Positions 7,857-18,100 of a DNA stretch of 30,390 nucleotides are shown here, one piece after another. Positions within the stretch are counted from its first letter, which is position 1. Every line of letters begins with the position of its first letter. The stretch is from a virus. Below the pieces are notes generated by a model. It was not told the origin of the DNA, did not search any database, and worked only from the letters and a program-made list of their open reading frames with translations. A program made the translations under genes and the position numbers. The stretch is taken from positions 1 through 30,390 of the IMG/VR virus record IMGVR_UViG_3300032214_001157; one strand, 5' to 3'.

Positions 7857-9242
7857 ATGAACAAAAATTTCGATTATTTGGGGAACACATTCCAGATTCA
7901 GTTATTGAATCAGATTGTGGTAGATAAAGATTTTTCTTCTTCAATAATGGATGTTATTGAAGCGAATTATTTTGATAACAAGTATTTCAAGATCATTCTT
8001 CAAATGATCAAAGAATACTATGTAAAGTATGAGTCCACTCCAAATTTCGATACTCTCGAACAAATTGTTAAGTCTGAAGTTTCTCAAGAACTGGTTGTAA
8101 AAATTGTATTAGACACCCTTAAACAAGTTAAAGACGCTCCGTTTGAGGGGACTCAATTTGTTCAGGAAAAAGCTTTGAAGTTTTGTAAACAACAAGAACT
8201 TCAAAAGGCGATGGACAAGGCTCAGAAGATAATCACCCAAGGTGATTTCGAATCTTACGACAAAGTTGAAGGTTTAGTTCGAGAAGCGTTACAAGTTGGA
8301 GAAATCGAAAAAGGACAGTCTGATATTTTCTCTGATTTGGATACAGTTTTGGATGAGGACTATAGACATCCAATACCTATGGGAATACCTGGTATTGACA
8401 AATTGTTGAAGGGTGGATTAGCTAAAGGAGAAATTGGAGTTATACTTGCACCAACTGGTGTTGGTAAAACAACAATACTAACTAAAATCGCTAATACGGC
8501 ATTCAATATGGGATATAATGTCTTACAAATATTTTTCGAAGACAACCCTAAGATAGTTCAACGTAAACATTTTACAATTTGGACAGGTATTCCACCTGAC
8601 GAATTGGCGAATCATAAAGAAGAAGTGATGGGTAAAATTACTGAGATTCAAGAAACAATGAAAAACAAACTTGTTCTCAAAAAGTTAGCTTCGGATACTA
8701 TGACGATGAACCAAATCAAAAACCAAGTTAGGAAGTTGATTGCTGACGGAACAAAAATCGATATGGTTATGTTAGACTATATTGATTGTGTTTTACCTGA
8801 GTCATCATCGAAAGATGAGTGGAAAGCTGAAGGGTCTGTTATGAGAGGTTTTGAGGCTATGTGTCACGAACTAAATTTAGTCGGATGGACAGCAACTCAA
8901 GGTAACCGAAGTAGTATTTCTTCTGAAGTAGTAACTACAGACCAAATGGGTGGATCAATTAAGAAAGCTCAAGTTGGACACGTAATCATTACAGTAGCTA
9001 AAACTCTTCAACAGAAAGAAATGAATCTAGCGACTATCGCAATCACAAAGTCTCGTCTTGGAAAAGACGGAGTTGTTTTCGAAAATTGTAAGTTCAACAA
9101 CGAATTACTTGAAATTGATACAGAAAGCTCTGTGACATTCTTAGGATTCGAAGAACAACAAGAAGAGAAAAAAAGAGACAGGGTAAAAGAGTTGATGGAG
9201 AAAAGAAAACAAAAAGAGTCACAACAAAAACAACAATTATAA
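7857..9242 (+). CDS. 41: Replicative DNA helicase, gp41/DnaB family
   Basis: 461 residues (T4 gp41 has 475). A hexameric 5'-3' helicase that opens the fork. The N-terminal domain (about 1-150) is helical, like DnaB. The RecA-like motor begins with [17 protein letters not shown], then Walker [10 protein letters not shown] at about 198-206, an NVLQIFFED strand, Walker B VMLDYIDC at about 305-312, the sensor TATQGN at about 342-347 and a late KSRLGKDG arginine-finger region. The tail is basic and Lys/Gln-rich (about 440-461). The gene is followed 13 bases later by nrdB. No primase gene is present in the window. The start is ATG 7857; an AAGGGG stretch lies too far upstream to be a normal ribosome site. 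Confidence 0.95.
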   Translation: MNKNFDYLGNTFQIQLLNQIVVDKDFSSSIMDVIEANYFDNKYFKIILQMIKEYYVKYESTPNFDTLEQIVKSEVSQELVVKIVLDTLKQVKDAPFEGTQFVQEKALKFCKQQELQKAMDKAQKIITQGDFESYDKVEGLVREALQVGEIEKGQSDIFSDLDTVLDEDYRHPIPMGIPGIDKLLKGGLAKGEIGVILAPTGVGKTTILTKIANTAFNMGYNVLQIFFEDNPKIVQRKHFTIWTGIPPDELANHKEEVMGKITEIQETMKNKLVLKKLASDTMTMNQIKNQVRKLIADGTKIDMVMLDYIDCVLPESSSKDEWKAEGSVMRGFEAMCHELNLVGWTATQGNRSSISSEVVTTDQMGGSIKKAQVGHVIITVAKTLQQKEMNLATIAITKSRLGKDGVVFENCKFNNELLEIDTESSVTFLGFEEQQEEKKRDRVKELMEKRKQKESQQKQQL

Positions 9243-9255
9243 AATACAATTACTT

Positions 9256-10203
9256 ATGGAAAAAATTTTAACAGAAAATCCTAATCGATTTGTCATATTC
9301 CCTATTGAGCATAACGATATTTGGGAGTTTTATAAATCTCACCAAGCGGCATTCTGGACTGCAGAAGAAGTCGACTTGACTAATGATATCAGGGATTGGA
9401 ACAACTTGACAGAAAACGAACAATATTTTATTAAAAACATCCTTTCATTCTTTGCCGCCTCTGATGGTATTGTGAATGAAAACCTAGCTGAGAATTTTGT
9501 CAAAGAAGTTCAATACCCTGAAGCAAAGTTTTTCTATGGATTTCAATTGATGATGGAAAACATTCACAGTTTGATGTATTCCTTGTTGATTGATACCTAT
9601 ATCTCTAACGAGAAAGAAAAACAACTTTGTTTCACGGCTTTGGATAATCTGCCTGCGGTTCAAAAGAAAGCTAAATGGGCTTTGGATTGGATCAAGAACT
9701 CTACTTTCCAAGAAAGACTCGTTGCATTTGCCGCGGTAGAAGGTATATTTTTCTCAGGATCATTTTGTTCAATCTTTTGGTTGAAATCAAGAGGTATTAT
9801 GCAAGGATTGTGTAATGCTAACAGTTTAATTTTCAAAGATGAAAACCTTCACTGCGACTTCGCAATTCACTTGGTGAACAATCATTTGGAAAACAAACCA
9901 TCTGAAAAAAGAATTAAAGAAATTCTATTGTCCGCTTTGGAGATTGAAAAAGAATTCATCACTGAATCACTACCAGTTTCACTTATCGGTATGAACTCTA
10001 ACCTCATGAAACAATATTTGGAATTCGTCACTGACCAGTTGTTGGTTAAGTTTGAATGTAAAAAAGAGTTCAATGTAGAACAACCATTTAAATTTATGGA
10101 ACAAATTGCGGTTGAGACAAAAGGTAACTTTTTTGAGTCTAGAACTATGGAATACCAGAAGGCTAAACTAAACGAAGAATTATCATTTGATTCTGATTTT
10201 TAA
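9256..10203 (+). CDS. nrdB: Ribonucleotide reductase class I, small (beta/R2) subunit
   Basis: 315 residues. It carries the diiron-tyrosyl cofactor that starts reduction of ribonucleotides to dNTPs. All metal ligands can be placed: Asp70 (AASDGIV), Glu101 and His104 (MENIHS), Glu162 ([10 protein letters not shown]), Glu196 and His199 (DENLHCDFA). The radical Tyr is Tyr108, four residues after His104. Spacing matches mouse R2 (D139-E170 is 31 residues; here D70-E101 is 31), and the core is closely eukaryote-like. The N-terminal extension of longer R2 proteins is missing. The C-terminus ends LSFDSDF, like the R2 tail (mouse FTLDADF) that docks on NrdA. nrdB precedes nrdA here by 18 bases, the reverse of the T4 order. 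Confidence 0.97.
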   Translation: MEKILTENPNRFVIFPIEHNDIWEFYKSHQAAFWTAEEVDLTNDIRDWNNLTENEQYFIKNILSFFAASDGIVNENLAENFVKEVQYPEAKFFYGFQLMMENIHSLMYSLLIDTYISNEKEKQLCFTALDNLPAVQKKAKWALDWIKNSTFQERLVAFAAVEGIFFSGSFCSIFWLKSRGIMQGLCNANSLIFKDENLHCDFAIHLVNNHLENKPSEKRIKEILLSALEIEKEFITESLPVSLIGMNSNLMKQYLEFVTDQLLVKFECKKEFNVEQPFKFMEQIAVETKGNFFESRTMEYQKAKLNEELSFDSDF

Positions 10204-10221
10204 TTTAATACTTTTATACCT

Positions 10222-12648
10222 ATGATGTCATTAAAAATTAAAAAGAGAAACGGGGATGATGTTGCATTCAATCCTCAAAAAATTTATAATAGAATTAAAC
10301 GAGCTGCAAAAGGTTTAACTGTAAACTCTGATGAGATTTTCATTAAGGTGATTACATCAGTACCAACTGAAGGTAATATAACAACAAAAGAGTTAGACAA
10401 ACTTGTTTATGAGATTGCAGCGGCATATACTGGCAGTCATTATGATTATTCGAGACTTGCAGCATCAGTTGCTATTTCATCGTATCATAAAGAAACTTCC
10501 CCAAGTTTTTATAACGTGATGCATGCTCTTCATGTTGATGGTGTCGTTCATGATGAACTAATGTATATCGCCGAAAAGTATGGTCCGTCTAAGATTGATG
10601 AGGTAATCAATCATGAGAATGATTATAATTTTGATTACTTTGGATGGAGGTCTTTACAAGAAATGTATTTGTTGAAGACACCTGAAGGAAGAACAATTGA
10701 AAGACCACAACATATGTACATGAGAGTGGCGTTGTGGGTAACCAATTCATTTGAAGAGGCGGTAGAGTATTATCATTCATTATCAAGTCAAAGAATTTCT
10801 AAGGCGACTCCAATAATGATTAACGCAGGAACCAAAGTCCCTCAACTTGCTTCTTGTGTATTACATTATAATAATTCAGATTCAAGAGAAGGATTATTAA
10901 AAACCTTGAATGATATTTCAACATATTCTTCAGATGCTGCGGGTATTGGATTGTCTATGTCAAACATCAGAAGTAAAGAAAGTAGAATCAAATCATCTGG
11001 TGGTTTTGCTGGTGGATTGTTAAAATATCTTAAGATTGTAAACGAATCTTTAAGGTTCTTCAACCAACAAGGAAGAAGACCTGGTAGTGCTGCGATATAC
11101 TTGGAACCATGGCACAAAGATATTTTCGATTTATTGGATATCAAAAAGAATACAGGTGCTGAAGAATTGAGGGCAAGAGATTTATTTACCGCACTTTGGA
11201 TTCCTGATAATTTCATGAGAGCGGTAAAAAACAATGAAGATTGGTATTTGTTCTGTCCAAATGATATTATCAAAGCTGGTATCAAACCTTTACAAGAGTG
11301 TTATGGTGAAGAGTATGAACAAAACTATCGTAAGGCTGTTGACTTGGGTATTGGTCGTAAAGTGAAGGCACAAGAGGTATGGAGTAAGGTAATTGAATCT
11401 CAAATTGAGACGGGTGTTCCTTACTTGTGTGCTAAGGATAGTGCGAATAAGAAAACAAACCATCAAAACATTGGTGTTATTAAGCAATCTAACCTATGTA
11501 ATGAAATTTATCAGTACACTGACGAAAAGACTACTGCAATTTGTACCCTATCTTCAATTGTGTTGAAAAACTTTATTGTTGACGGTAAGTTTGATTATAA
11601 CCTTCTAATCCAAGAAGTAAGAAAGGCTGTAAGAGCATTGAATAATGTTATTGATAAAAACAATTATTCTACAGAAAAGGGCCTTAAGGGTGGTCTTGAA
11701 CAACGAGCAATCGGAATTGGTGTTCAAGGATTAGCGGATGTGTTTTGTCTTTTGGATTACGTTTTCACTTCGGATGAAGCCAAAACGTTGAATAAGAATA
11801 TCTTCGAGGCAATTTATTTCGCGGCAGTTACTGAGAGTAATGAATTGTGTAAGAAAGGTATCAGAAAACCTTATGAGTTCTTCAAAGGTTCTCCAATGTC
11901 AAAAGGTATTTTCCAATTTGATATGTGGGGTCTTAATGACTCTGATTTGTTCTTGGATTGGGAAACATTAAAAAAAGATGTTCAAGAATATGGTGTTTGC
12001 AATTCATTATTCACCGCTCAGATGCCAGTTGCGTCATCAGCTAAGATTACAGGTTCATTCGAAATGACCGAACCAGCACACTCTGCGTTATTTAATAGAC
12101 GTGTTGTAGGTGGTGAAATTATGATTGTAAACAAATACTTGATTACTGACTTTGAGAAAATTGGTATTTGGTCTGAGGATTTGAAAAATGAAATTATTTT
12201 GAATGAAGGATCAATTCAAAACATTAACTTTAATCAATATCTTGATGTTGAGGATAAAAACTACAACAAAAAAGTTAAAAGAATTGAACACTTGATTCCA
12301 AAATATAAAACTATTTGGGAGATTTCACAGAAAGAATTGATTAACATGGCGGCAGACAGAGCACCATTTATTGATCAATCTCAATCTATGAACATTTATA
12401 TGCCGAATCCAACATTGTCAAAGATTACTTCTTCACACTTCCACTCTTGGGAAAAAGGATTGAAAACTTTGTGTTACTATGTAAGAACAAAGGCAATATC
12501 GACAGGAGCGAAACATTTGGCGGTTGACATTTCAAAAATTCAAAAACCAAAACCTCAACAAGAAGTACCTAAAGTAGATTATAGTAGTATGAATTTACCA
12601 CCAAAACCTGAAGGTATCGAAATTGAATGTTTTGGATGTTCATCTTAA
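10222..12648 (+). CDS. nrdA: Ribonucleotide reductase class I, large (alpha/R1) subunit
   Basis: 808 residues. The catalytic subunit that reduces ribonucleoside diphosphates, partner of the NrdB encoded just upstream. An ATP-cone regulatory domain occupies residues about 3-95. Catalytic residues are in the class Ia pattern: Cys212 (LASCVL) and Cys441 (AICTLSS) as the redox pair, and Asn424, Cys426 and Glu428 (SNLCNE) as radical and acid-base residues. They nearly superpose on human RRM1 numbering (218, 427, 429, 431, 444). The C-terminus ends CFGC (Cys803, Cys806), the shuttle pair re-reduced by thioredoxin or glutaredoxin. Two ATG codons are adjacent (10222, 10225); either may be used. A terminator follows directly, so nrdA closes the replication block. 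Confidence 0.97.
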   Translation: MMSLKIKKRNGDDVAFNPQKIYNRIKRAAKGLTVNSDEIFIKVITSVPTEGNITTKELDKLVYEIAAAYTGSHYDYSRLAASVAISSYHKETSPSFYNVMHALHVDGVVHDELMYIAEKYGPSKIDEVINHENDYNFDYFGWRSLQEMYLLKTPEGRTIERPQHMYMRVALWVTNSFEEAVEYYHSLSSQRISKATPIMINAGTKVPQLASCVLHYNNSDSREGLLKTLNDISTYSSDAAGIGLSMSNIRSKESRIKSSGGFAGGLLKYLKIVNESLRFFNQQGRRPGSAAIYLEPWHKDIFDLLDIKKNTGAEELRARDLFTALWIPDNFMRAVKNNEDWYLFCPNDIIKAGIKPLQECYGEEYEQNYRKAVDLGIGRKVKAQEVWSKVIESQIETGVPYLCAKDSANKKTNHQNIGVIKQSNLCNEIYQYTDEKTTAICTLSSIVLKNFIVDGKFDYNLLIQEVRKAVRALNNVIDKNNYSTEKGLKGGLEQRAIGIGVQGLADVFCLLDYVFTSDEAKTLNKNIFEAIYFAAVTESNELCKKGIRKPYEFFKGSPMSKGIFQFDMWGLNDSDLFLDWETLKKDVQEYGVCNSLFTAQMPVASSAKITGSFEMTEPAHSALFNRRVVGGEIMIVNKYLITDFEKIGIWSEDLKNEIILNEGSIQNINFNQYLDVEDKNYNKKVKRIEHLIPKYKTIWEISQKELINMAADRAPFIDQSQSMNIYMPNPTLSKITSSHFHSWEKGLKTLCYYVRTKAISTGAKHLAVDISKIQKPKPQQEVPKVDYSSMNLPPKPEGIEIECFGCSS

Positions 12649-12656
12649 AACAATTT

Positions 12657-12687
12657 AAATCCCAACTTATGTTGGGATTTTTTATTT
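12657..12687 (+). terminator. Rho-independent terminator after nrdA
   Basis: AAATCCCAAC (12657-12666) pairs perfectly with GTTGGGATTT (12671-12680) around TTAT, followed by a T-rich tract. It starts 8 bases after the nrdA stop and separates the replication and nucleotide unit from the late baseplate genes. Confidence 0.93.
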
Positions 12688-12692
12688 TGGGC

Positions 12693-12701
12693 TATTTATA
12701 A
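12693..12701 (+). promoter_or_regulatory. Candidate late promoter element TATTTATAA
   Basis: TATTTATAA lies right after the terminator and 28 bases before the gp25 ATG, where the baseplate unit needs a new promoter. A weaker second copy (TATTTATC, 12719-12726) sits 3 bases before the ATG. The promoter role is inferred from recurrence upstream of late genes. Confidence 0.55.
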
Positions 12702-12729
12702 GGAAACTAATCGAAGTATATTTATCTTT

Positions 12730-13200
12730 ATGGCGAACGGAGTTACATATGGATTAAATTTCCCATTTCGGGATTCTCGACGTGGGGATTATTTGGAACT
12801 CACAGAATTTGAGTCCCAACAAATCAAATCGGATTTAATACATTTATTATTAACTAGAAAGGGAAGTAGATATTATTTACCTGAGTTTGGTACTAGATTG
12901 TATGAATTTATTTTTGAACCATTTGATGGTTTGACATTTGACGCTATACAATCGGATATTAGAGACGCGGTTGAAACCTTCATGCCAAACTTATTATTAA
13001 ATCAAATATCTATTACACCAGCTGATCCTGAATTAGAGGTTGATACAATGTTGGGTGAAAATACTGTAGGGACAAGTGAATCGCCAGTTTATAGATTTCC
13101 AGGAAAAGGGACATCTGAGTATACTGCAAAAATTAGAATAGATTACGCGAACAATAGAAGTTCTTTTGCTCAAAGTGATTTTGTTATTATAAATATTTAA
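12730..13200 (+). CDS. 25: Baseplate wedge protein gp25 (GPW/gp25 family)
   Basis: 156 residues (T4 gp25 has 132). A lysozyme-fold wedge component that joins the baseplate to the inner tail tube and sheath. The core pattern is clear: an N-terminal GLNFPFRDS, then a helix (QQIKSDLIHLLLTRKGSRYY) followed by LPEFGTRLYEFIFEP, the hallmark of the gp25/GpW family, and a helix IQSDIRDAVETFMP. A loop of about 25 residues (about 100-130) accounts for the extra length, and the last strand is KIRIDYANN. The gene starts the late baseplate unit after the nrdA terminator and is followed 5 bases later by gp6, the usual family neighbour. Confidence 0.94.
   Translation: MANGVTYGLNFPFRDSRRGDYLELTEFESQQIKSDLIHLLLTRKGSRYYLPEFGTRLYEFIFEPFDGLTFDAIQSDIRDAVETFMPNLLLNQISITPADPELEVDTMLGENTVGTSESPVYRFPGKGTSEYTAKIRIDYANNRSSFAQSDFVIINI
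13188..13195 (+). promoter_or_regulatory. Exact T4 late promoter consensus TATAAATA before gp6
   Basis: TATAAATA lies inside the last codons of the gp25 gene, 10 bases before the gp6 ATG at 13206. It is the exact T4 late -10 sequence, and I noticed no other plus-strand copy. Because it encodes the C-terminus of gp25 in AT-rich DNA it could be chance. Confidence 0.3.
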
Positions 13201-13205
13201 TATAA

Positions 13206-15044
13206 ATGGCTAATCGTAAAATATCATATACCACTAGAGATTATCAGGGGATAAGAACCGAACTATTAAATTATGTGAGGACTTATTATCCCGAGCTCAT
13301 ACAAGATTTCAATGACGCTTCAGTATTTTCTGTGTTCTTAGATTTGAATGCCGCGGTTGCTGATAACTTACACTACCACATTGATCGAAGTATTCAAGAA
13401 ACGGTTCTTCAATACGCGCAACAAAGATCTTCAATATATAATATAGCAAGAACTTATGGTTTGAAACTTCCTGGCCAAAGACCATCGGTATCTTTGGTTG
13501 ATTTTTCAATCACAGTCCCGGCGTTCGGAGACAAAGAAGACGAACGATACCTTGGAATTTTAGCAAGAGGATCTCAAGTCACTGGAGCGGGAATTGTATT
13601 TGAGAATGTATATGATATAGATTTCACATCTCCTTACAACGCTCAAGGTTTCCCAAATAGATTAAAAATACCTAACTTCAACGCTAATAATGTTTTAGTT
13701 AACTACACAATTACCAAAAGAGAATTAGTTGTAAACGGTGTTACCAAAGTATTCAAAAGAGTCATTACTCCAAATGATGTAAAACCATTCTTCGAACTAT
13801 TCTTACCTGAGAAAAATGTTTTGGGAATTACGAGTGTTTTATTAAAGAGTGGAACTGAGTATACTAATTTGCCAACTACAGCTGAATTTTTAGGTTTGTC
13901 TAATAAATGGTATGAAGTCGATGCATTAGCTGAAGATAGAGTTTTCATCGAAGATCCAACTAAAGTTTCAGATCAACCTGGTATTAAAGTAGGTAGATAT
14001 ATTCAAACTTCTAATAGATTTATAAGTGAATATACTCCTGAAGGATTTAAAAAACTCACATTTGGAGGTGGAACAAATACCGCTCAAGATGCTCTTGATC
14101 AGTTTACAACCTTAGGTGCTACCTTAGATATACAAAGATATTCAAATAATATATCTTTGGGATCGGCTCTTACACCTAATTCAACACTATTCGTTCAATA
14201 CAGAGTTGGTGGGGGATTGGGTACAAACTTGGGGACAAATGTAATTACACAAATCGGAACAGTTTCTTTCTTTGTCAATGGACCATCCGAAATTACGAAC
14301 TCCTCAGTTGTAAACTCATTAAGATGTAATAACGTCACTGCTGCAGTAGGTGGCGCTGGATTACCTTCACTGGAAGAAATCAGAAATTATGTGTCATTCA
14401 ACTTCTCAGCACAAAAGAGAGCTGTGACAGTTCAAGATTACGAATCTATAATTAGAAACATGCCATCAGAGTTTGGGGCACCTGCTAAGGTTTCTGTCAC
14501 TGAAGATAACAACAAGATTCTTATTCAGCTTCTATCATACGACACCTCAGGTAAGTTGACCAACATTGTTTCGAATACTTTGAAACAAAACATTGCAACT
14601 TATTTGTCAAACTATAGAATGATGAATGATTATATTTCAATTCTTACTGCTGAAGTAATAGATCTGAGCTTAGAAGTATCGATAGTTCTTGATTCCGCAC
14701 AAAACTCAGGACAAGTAATTGCTGATGTTGTTGATAGAATATCAACATACTTCAATCCACAAACACGACAGTTGGGTCAAAATGTTTATTTGTCTGAAAT
14801 ACAAAGTATAGTACAGAATCAAAATGGTGTATTGACTGTGGCTGGAATTAAAGTGTTTAATAATGTTGGAGGACAATACTCTTCAGCTGAGACATCAATG
14901 CAATATTCGAATCCCGAAACACGAGAAATTCAACCAGTAGATGACACAATATTTGCGCAACCTTTCCAAGTCTATCAAGTTAGATATCCGGCAAAAGATA
15001 TCAAGGTGTCCGTGAAAAACTTCCAATCTATAACCTTTTCTTAA
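13206..15044 (+). CDS. 6: Baseplate wedge protein gp6 (baseplate J-like)
   Basis: 612 residues (T4 gp6 has 660). It forms the ring of wedge dimers that surrounds the hub and transmits the contraction signal. The N-terminus (YTTRDYQGIRTELLNYVR, then SVFSVFLDLNAAVADNLHYHIDR and an Ala/Tyr helix ending YGLKLPGQ) is the classical gp6/J start. The middle is strand-rich, and residues about 395-520 contain the conserved core (PSLEEIRNYVSFNFSAQKRAVTVQDYESIIRNMP, with KRAVT-x-QDYE). The C-terminal part is a further strand domain. The gene follows gp25 by 5 bases, the conserved pair order in T4-like and P2-like tails. A hairpin-like region and a late promoter element follow. Confidence 0.94.
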   Translation: MANRKISYTTRDYQGIRTELLNYVRTYYPELIQDFNDASVFSVFLDLNAAVADNLHYHIDRSIQETVLQYAQQRSSIYNIARTYGLKLPGQRPSVSLVDFSITVPAFGDKEDERYLGILARGSQVTGAGIVFENVYDIDFTSPYNAQGFPNRLKIPNFNANNVLVNYTITKRELVVNGVTKVFKRVITPNDVKPFFELFLPEKNVLGITSVLLKSGTEYTNLPTTAEFLGLSNKWYEVDALAEDRVFIEDPTKVSDQPGIKVGRYIQTSNRFISEYTPEGFKKLTFGGGTNTAQDALDQFTTLGATLDIQRYSNNISLGSALTPNSTLFVQYRVGGGLGTNLGTNVITQIGTVSFFVNGPSEITNSSVVNSLRCNNVTAAVGGAGLPSLEEIRNYVSFNFSAQKRAVTVQDYESIIRNMPSEFGAPAKVSVTEDNNKILIQLLSYDTSGKLTNIVSNTLKQNIATYLSNYRMMNDYISILTAEVIDLSLEVSIVLDSAQNSGQVIADVVDRISTYFNPQTRQLGQNVYLSEIQSIVQNQNGVLTVAGIKVFNNVGGQYSSAETSMQYSNPETREIQPVDDTIFAQPFQVYQVRYPAKDIKVSVKNFQSITFS

Positions 15045-15075
15045 TAGGTTTATTATACTCATTTCTTGTTTATGA

Positions 15076-15107
15076 TTTAAGGTGTGTGTTAGAAAATAAC
15101 ACCTAAA
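15076..15107 (+). other. Imperfect hairpin in the gp6 downstream gap
   Basis: TTTAAGGTGT (15076-15085) can pair with ACACCTAAA (15099-15107) with one bulged A; an alternative GTGTT/AACAC pairing also exists. No T-run follows, so it does not look like an ordinary terminator. It ends within the candidate promoter upstream of the 1568-aa gene. Nothing else is seen in this 87-base gap. Confidence 0.35.
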
Positions 15108-15118
15108 CTATTTATAAA
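15103..15118 (+). promoter_or_regulatory. Candidate late promoter, 16-base repeat copy 1 (contains TATTTATAA)
   Basis: CTAAACTATTTATAAA is identical to the element at 23449-23464. TATTTATAA (15109-15117) is 14 bases before ATG 15132, the same spacing as the second copy. The identical sequence and spacing before two late genes argue for a functional start signal. Confidence 0.65.
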
Positions 15119-15131
15119 CTAAAGATAATAC

Positions 15132-18100
15132 ATGGGTGATTCATATAGAATTAGGACCGAACTTGGAACCAACAAATCTATAAATTTACAGTTGGACCAA
15201 GATTTCGAGTTTCTAGAAATCCTATCTCTCAAGATTCAACAAAGTGAAATTTACACAAGGAGTTGTGCTGACTATGGCGTTTTAGTTGGTAGAGTCACCG
15301 CAAACAACGGATTTGGACTACCAAACGCGAGAGTTTCAATTTTCATTCCTATTGAACAGATAGATGAATCAAATCCAATTATCTCAAGTATATACCCTTA
15401 TAAATCTCCTACTGATAGGAATGAAGATGGGTATAGATACAACCTATTACCCTACAATCCTTCATATTCAAAACATGCCGCAACTGGTACATTTCCCACA
15501 AGATCAGATGTATTGACTGGATCGACTGTGGTTGAAATCTACGACAAATACTTCCGATTTACATCTAAAACTAATGAGAGTGGTGATTACATGATTATGG
15601 GAGTTCCGTTGGGAGAACAAACCATAGTTATGGATGTCGACTTATCTGACATTGGTGAATTTTCACTAACGCCACAGGATTTGATTAGAATGGGTTTGAC
15701 AACGGAAGCACAAGTTGCTGGGAATAGATTTAGATCATCAACTGATTTAAATTCTCTCCCACAAATTATCAATCTATCGAAGACTGCAGATATTTCTCCA
15801 CTTTGGGGAGATCCTGAAATTTGTCAAATATCAATCAACAGAGTTGATTTTGATTTAAGGGACGATGCTAATGTTGATATTCAGCCCACCTCAGTATTCA
15901 TGGGGTCAATGTTTTCTTCTCCTGATAAGTTCAGGATTAGGAAGAACTGTAAACCTAAAGATAACTTAGGTAATCTATGTGATCTCACATCAGGACCAGG
16001 TCAAATATTGGCAATACGTCAAACTATAGATCAAGATGAGGATGGTAATCCTGTTTTGGAAGTTTTCGAGTTGGAACAAGCTGGAAACATTATTGATGGG
16101 GATGGAACGTGGTTGACTGAGTTACCAATGAATTTGGATTATGTTATCACCAACGAATTTGGTGAAAGAGTTGTCTCTAATGATCCAACTTTGGGTATAC
16201 CAACTAAAGGGAAATATAGATTCAAAATCAAATGGACGCAACCAAATGATTTGACTATGCAAACAAGGCGACCAAGTTATTTGGTTCCTAATGTAAGAGA
16301 ATATGGGTGGTTAGACCCTGACGTGGACCCAACAAACTTAGGGAGTCAAACACAGAAAAAAACTCAAGAAAGCTCATATTATTTTGGGTTAGCGTGGTCA
16401 GGGTATACAAATGGATTTACTGGCACGGCCCAAATAGATAGGTTAAACGAAATTATCGACTGTGAAGACACGTTCTATCAGTTTCAATTCAACCGAGTGT
16501 ATACAATTTCATCGTTGATTGACCAATACAAAAAAGGTGATGGACGAGGAAAATTTATTGGGATTAAAGAAATTGATGATGATTCTTGTTCAAGTACAAT
16601 AAATAAGTTCCCAGTCAACGACGGTTTTAAAAATTTCGACTTATTATATTTTCTTTTTTCAATAATTTTCACTGTCATACAATTTGTTGGGTCGGTTTTA
16701 TTAGTTGTTGCCCACCTTTTACTTTTCATATACACCACAGTCATTGAAGCTTTGTGTTTTTTATGCGGAATTAAAATTCTACGTTTGAGACCCTTCGCGT
16801 TTATTTGTAGAGTTCTAAGGATCAAGTGTGAGACAAAAAGTTTTTTGGTACGTTTACCAATGCTAACTTACCCTGATTGTCAATCATGTACTTGTACAGA
16901 AACTAACGTTGACTCATCAGCTCTTTTAGGAGGAACTAATGGAGTGTTGACATATGTTTCCTCACCATCAAGTTATTATGATGGATTACAATCTTTGTTT
17001 GGTGCAGATGGAACACCTTCTGAGGATGTCCAACTCAAATCTTTGATTTTCTCAGAAGCCCTCGGAGGTAACGATGACTCAGTAACAGATTTAAACATAT
17101 TTAAAACACCGGTGTCTCAAGTTGTTAGATTTCTATCGGACGAATCTGATGAAAGAAAACACTTTGCTTATTCAAAAAGTTTGTCATTAGGTGAGAGAAT
17201 AAACTTGTTTAATACAAGAAAATCTTATTTCGAGGAATTGAATAAAATCAAAGTCACTTTTTCTAAAAATTCAAATTTAGGAAAGTTTCACTTTGATAAC
17301 TCAGTGACTATTTTGTCTAACCAATTTTATGAGTCAGGACAATTACTAACAACGGTAAATCCTGCAACATCAACTGACAAAAATTTCTTTTTTATAACAC
17401 AAACTAATAATGGATTAGTCAATGGAATTACAGGGACAACGATTCAAGGATCAACAAATGTTACAGTGAATTATGCTTTAACCGAACTGACAGATACCAG
17501 TGTCTCATATTACCTACCAACAGGAAGTACTGTAACCCGTCAACAATATCCTCAAGACAGAGAATATTTTCAAGTTGTGACGGCAATCACAATATCTGAC
17601 GCAATAAAAATATGGAGTACTAGTGATTTGGAAACCTTCCCTAATGTTTTGAGTGCTCCATCAAGAATATTTTTGGCTAAGCATAGGAGTACAATAGGAT
17701 ATAAGGAAGAGGAAAATCTTTTGATAAGTCCACTTTCGGTACTAGAAAATTTAGATAGTCAATACATTTTAATCCTACAAAGAGGTGTCGATCCATATTC
17801 TCCAACATATGAGAACGAATATAAACTCGGTAGAATATTTGGTAAAAATATAGATGATAGTAGTTTGACAATAACTGCTACAACTCGATTGAACATTCCT
17901 ATTCAAAAGTTGACACAGACAAATATTTCTGTGCAACCTTTCAACCAAAATGGAATGTTTTATCCATCTTATTTTTTCCAAGCTGGAAATGGGTTCAGTG
18001 GATTTACAACTTCCACAGTTGGTTATTATGGTAGTTTGGATGCAACACGTGACACAATAGGTGATGGGTTGAACAAGAGAAATATCGGAGGTGTAATTGG

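Noticed and set aside
10866-11285. 139-codon open frame on the minus strand inside nrdA
   Set aside because: It is a shadow: the plus-strand frame encodes conserved NrdA residues here, and the minus-strand product has no recognisable motif or leader.
15076-15107. Hairpin after gp6 as a terminator
   Set aside because: The stem is short with a bulge and is not followed by a T-run. It also overlaps the promoter-like element of the next gene.
16484-16825. 113-codon open frame on the minus strand opposite the hydrophobic region of the 1568-aa gene
   Set aside because: The plus-strand frame is long and unbroken here. The minus frame has no coding support and no plausible start signal.
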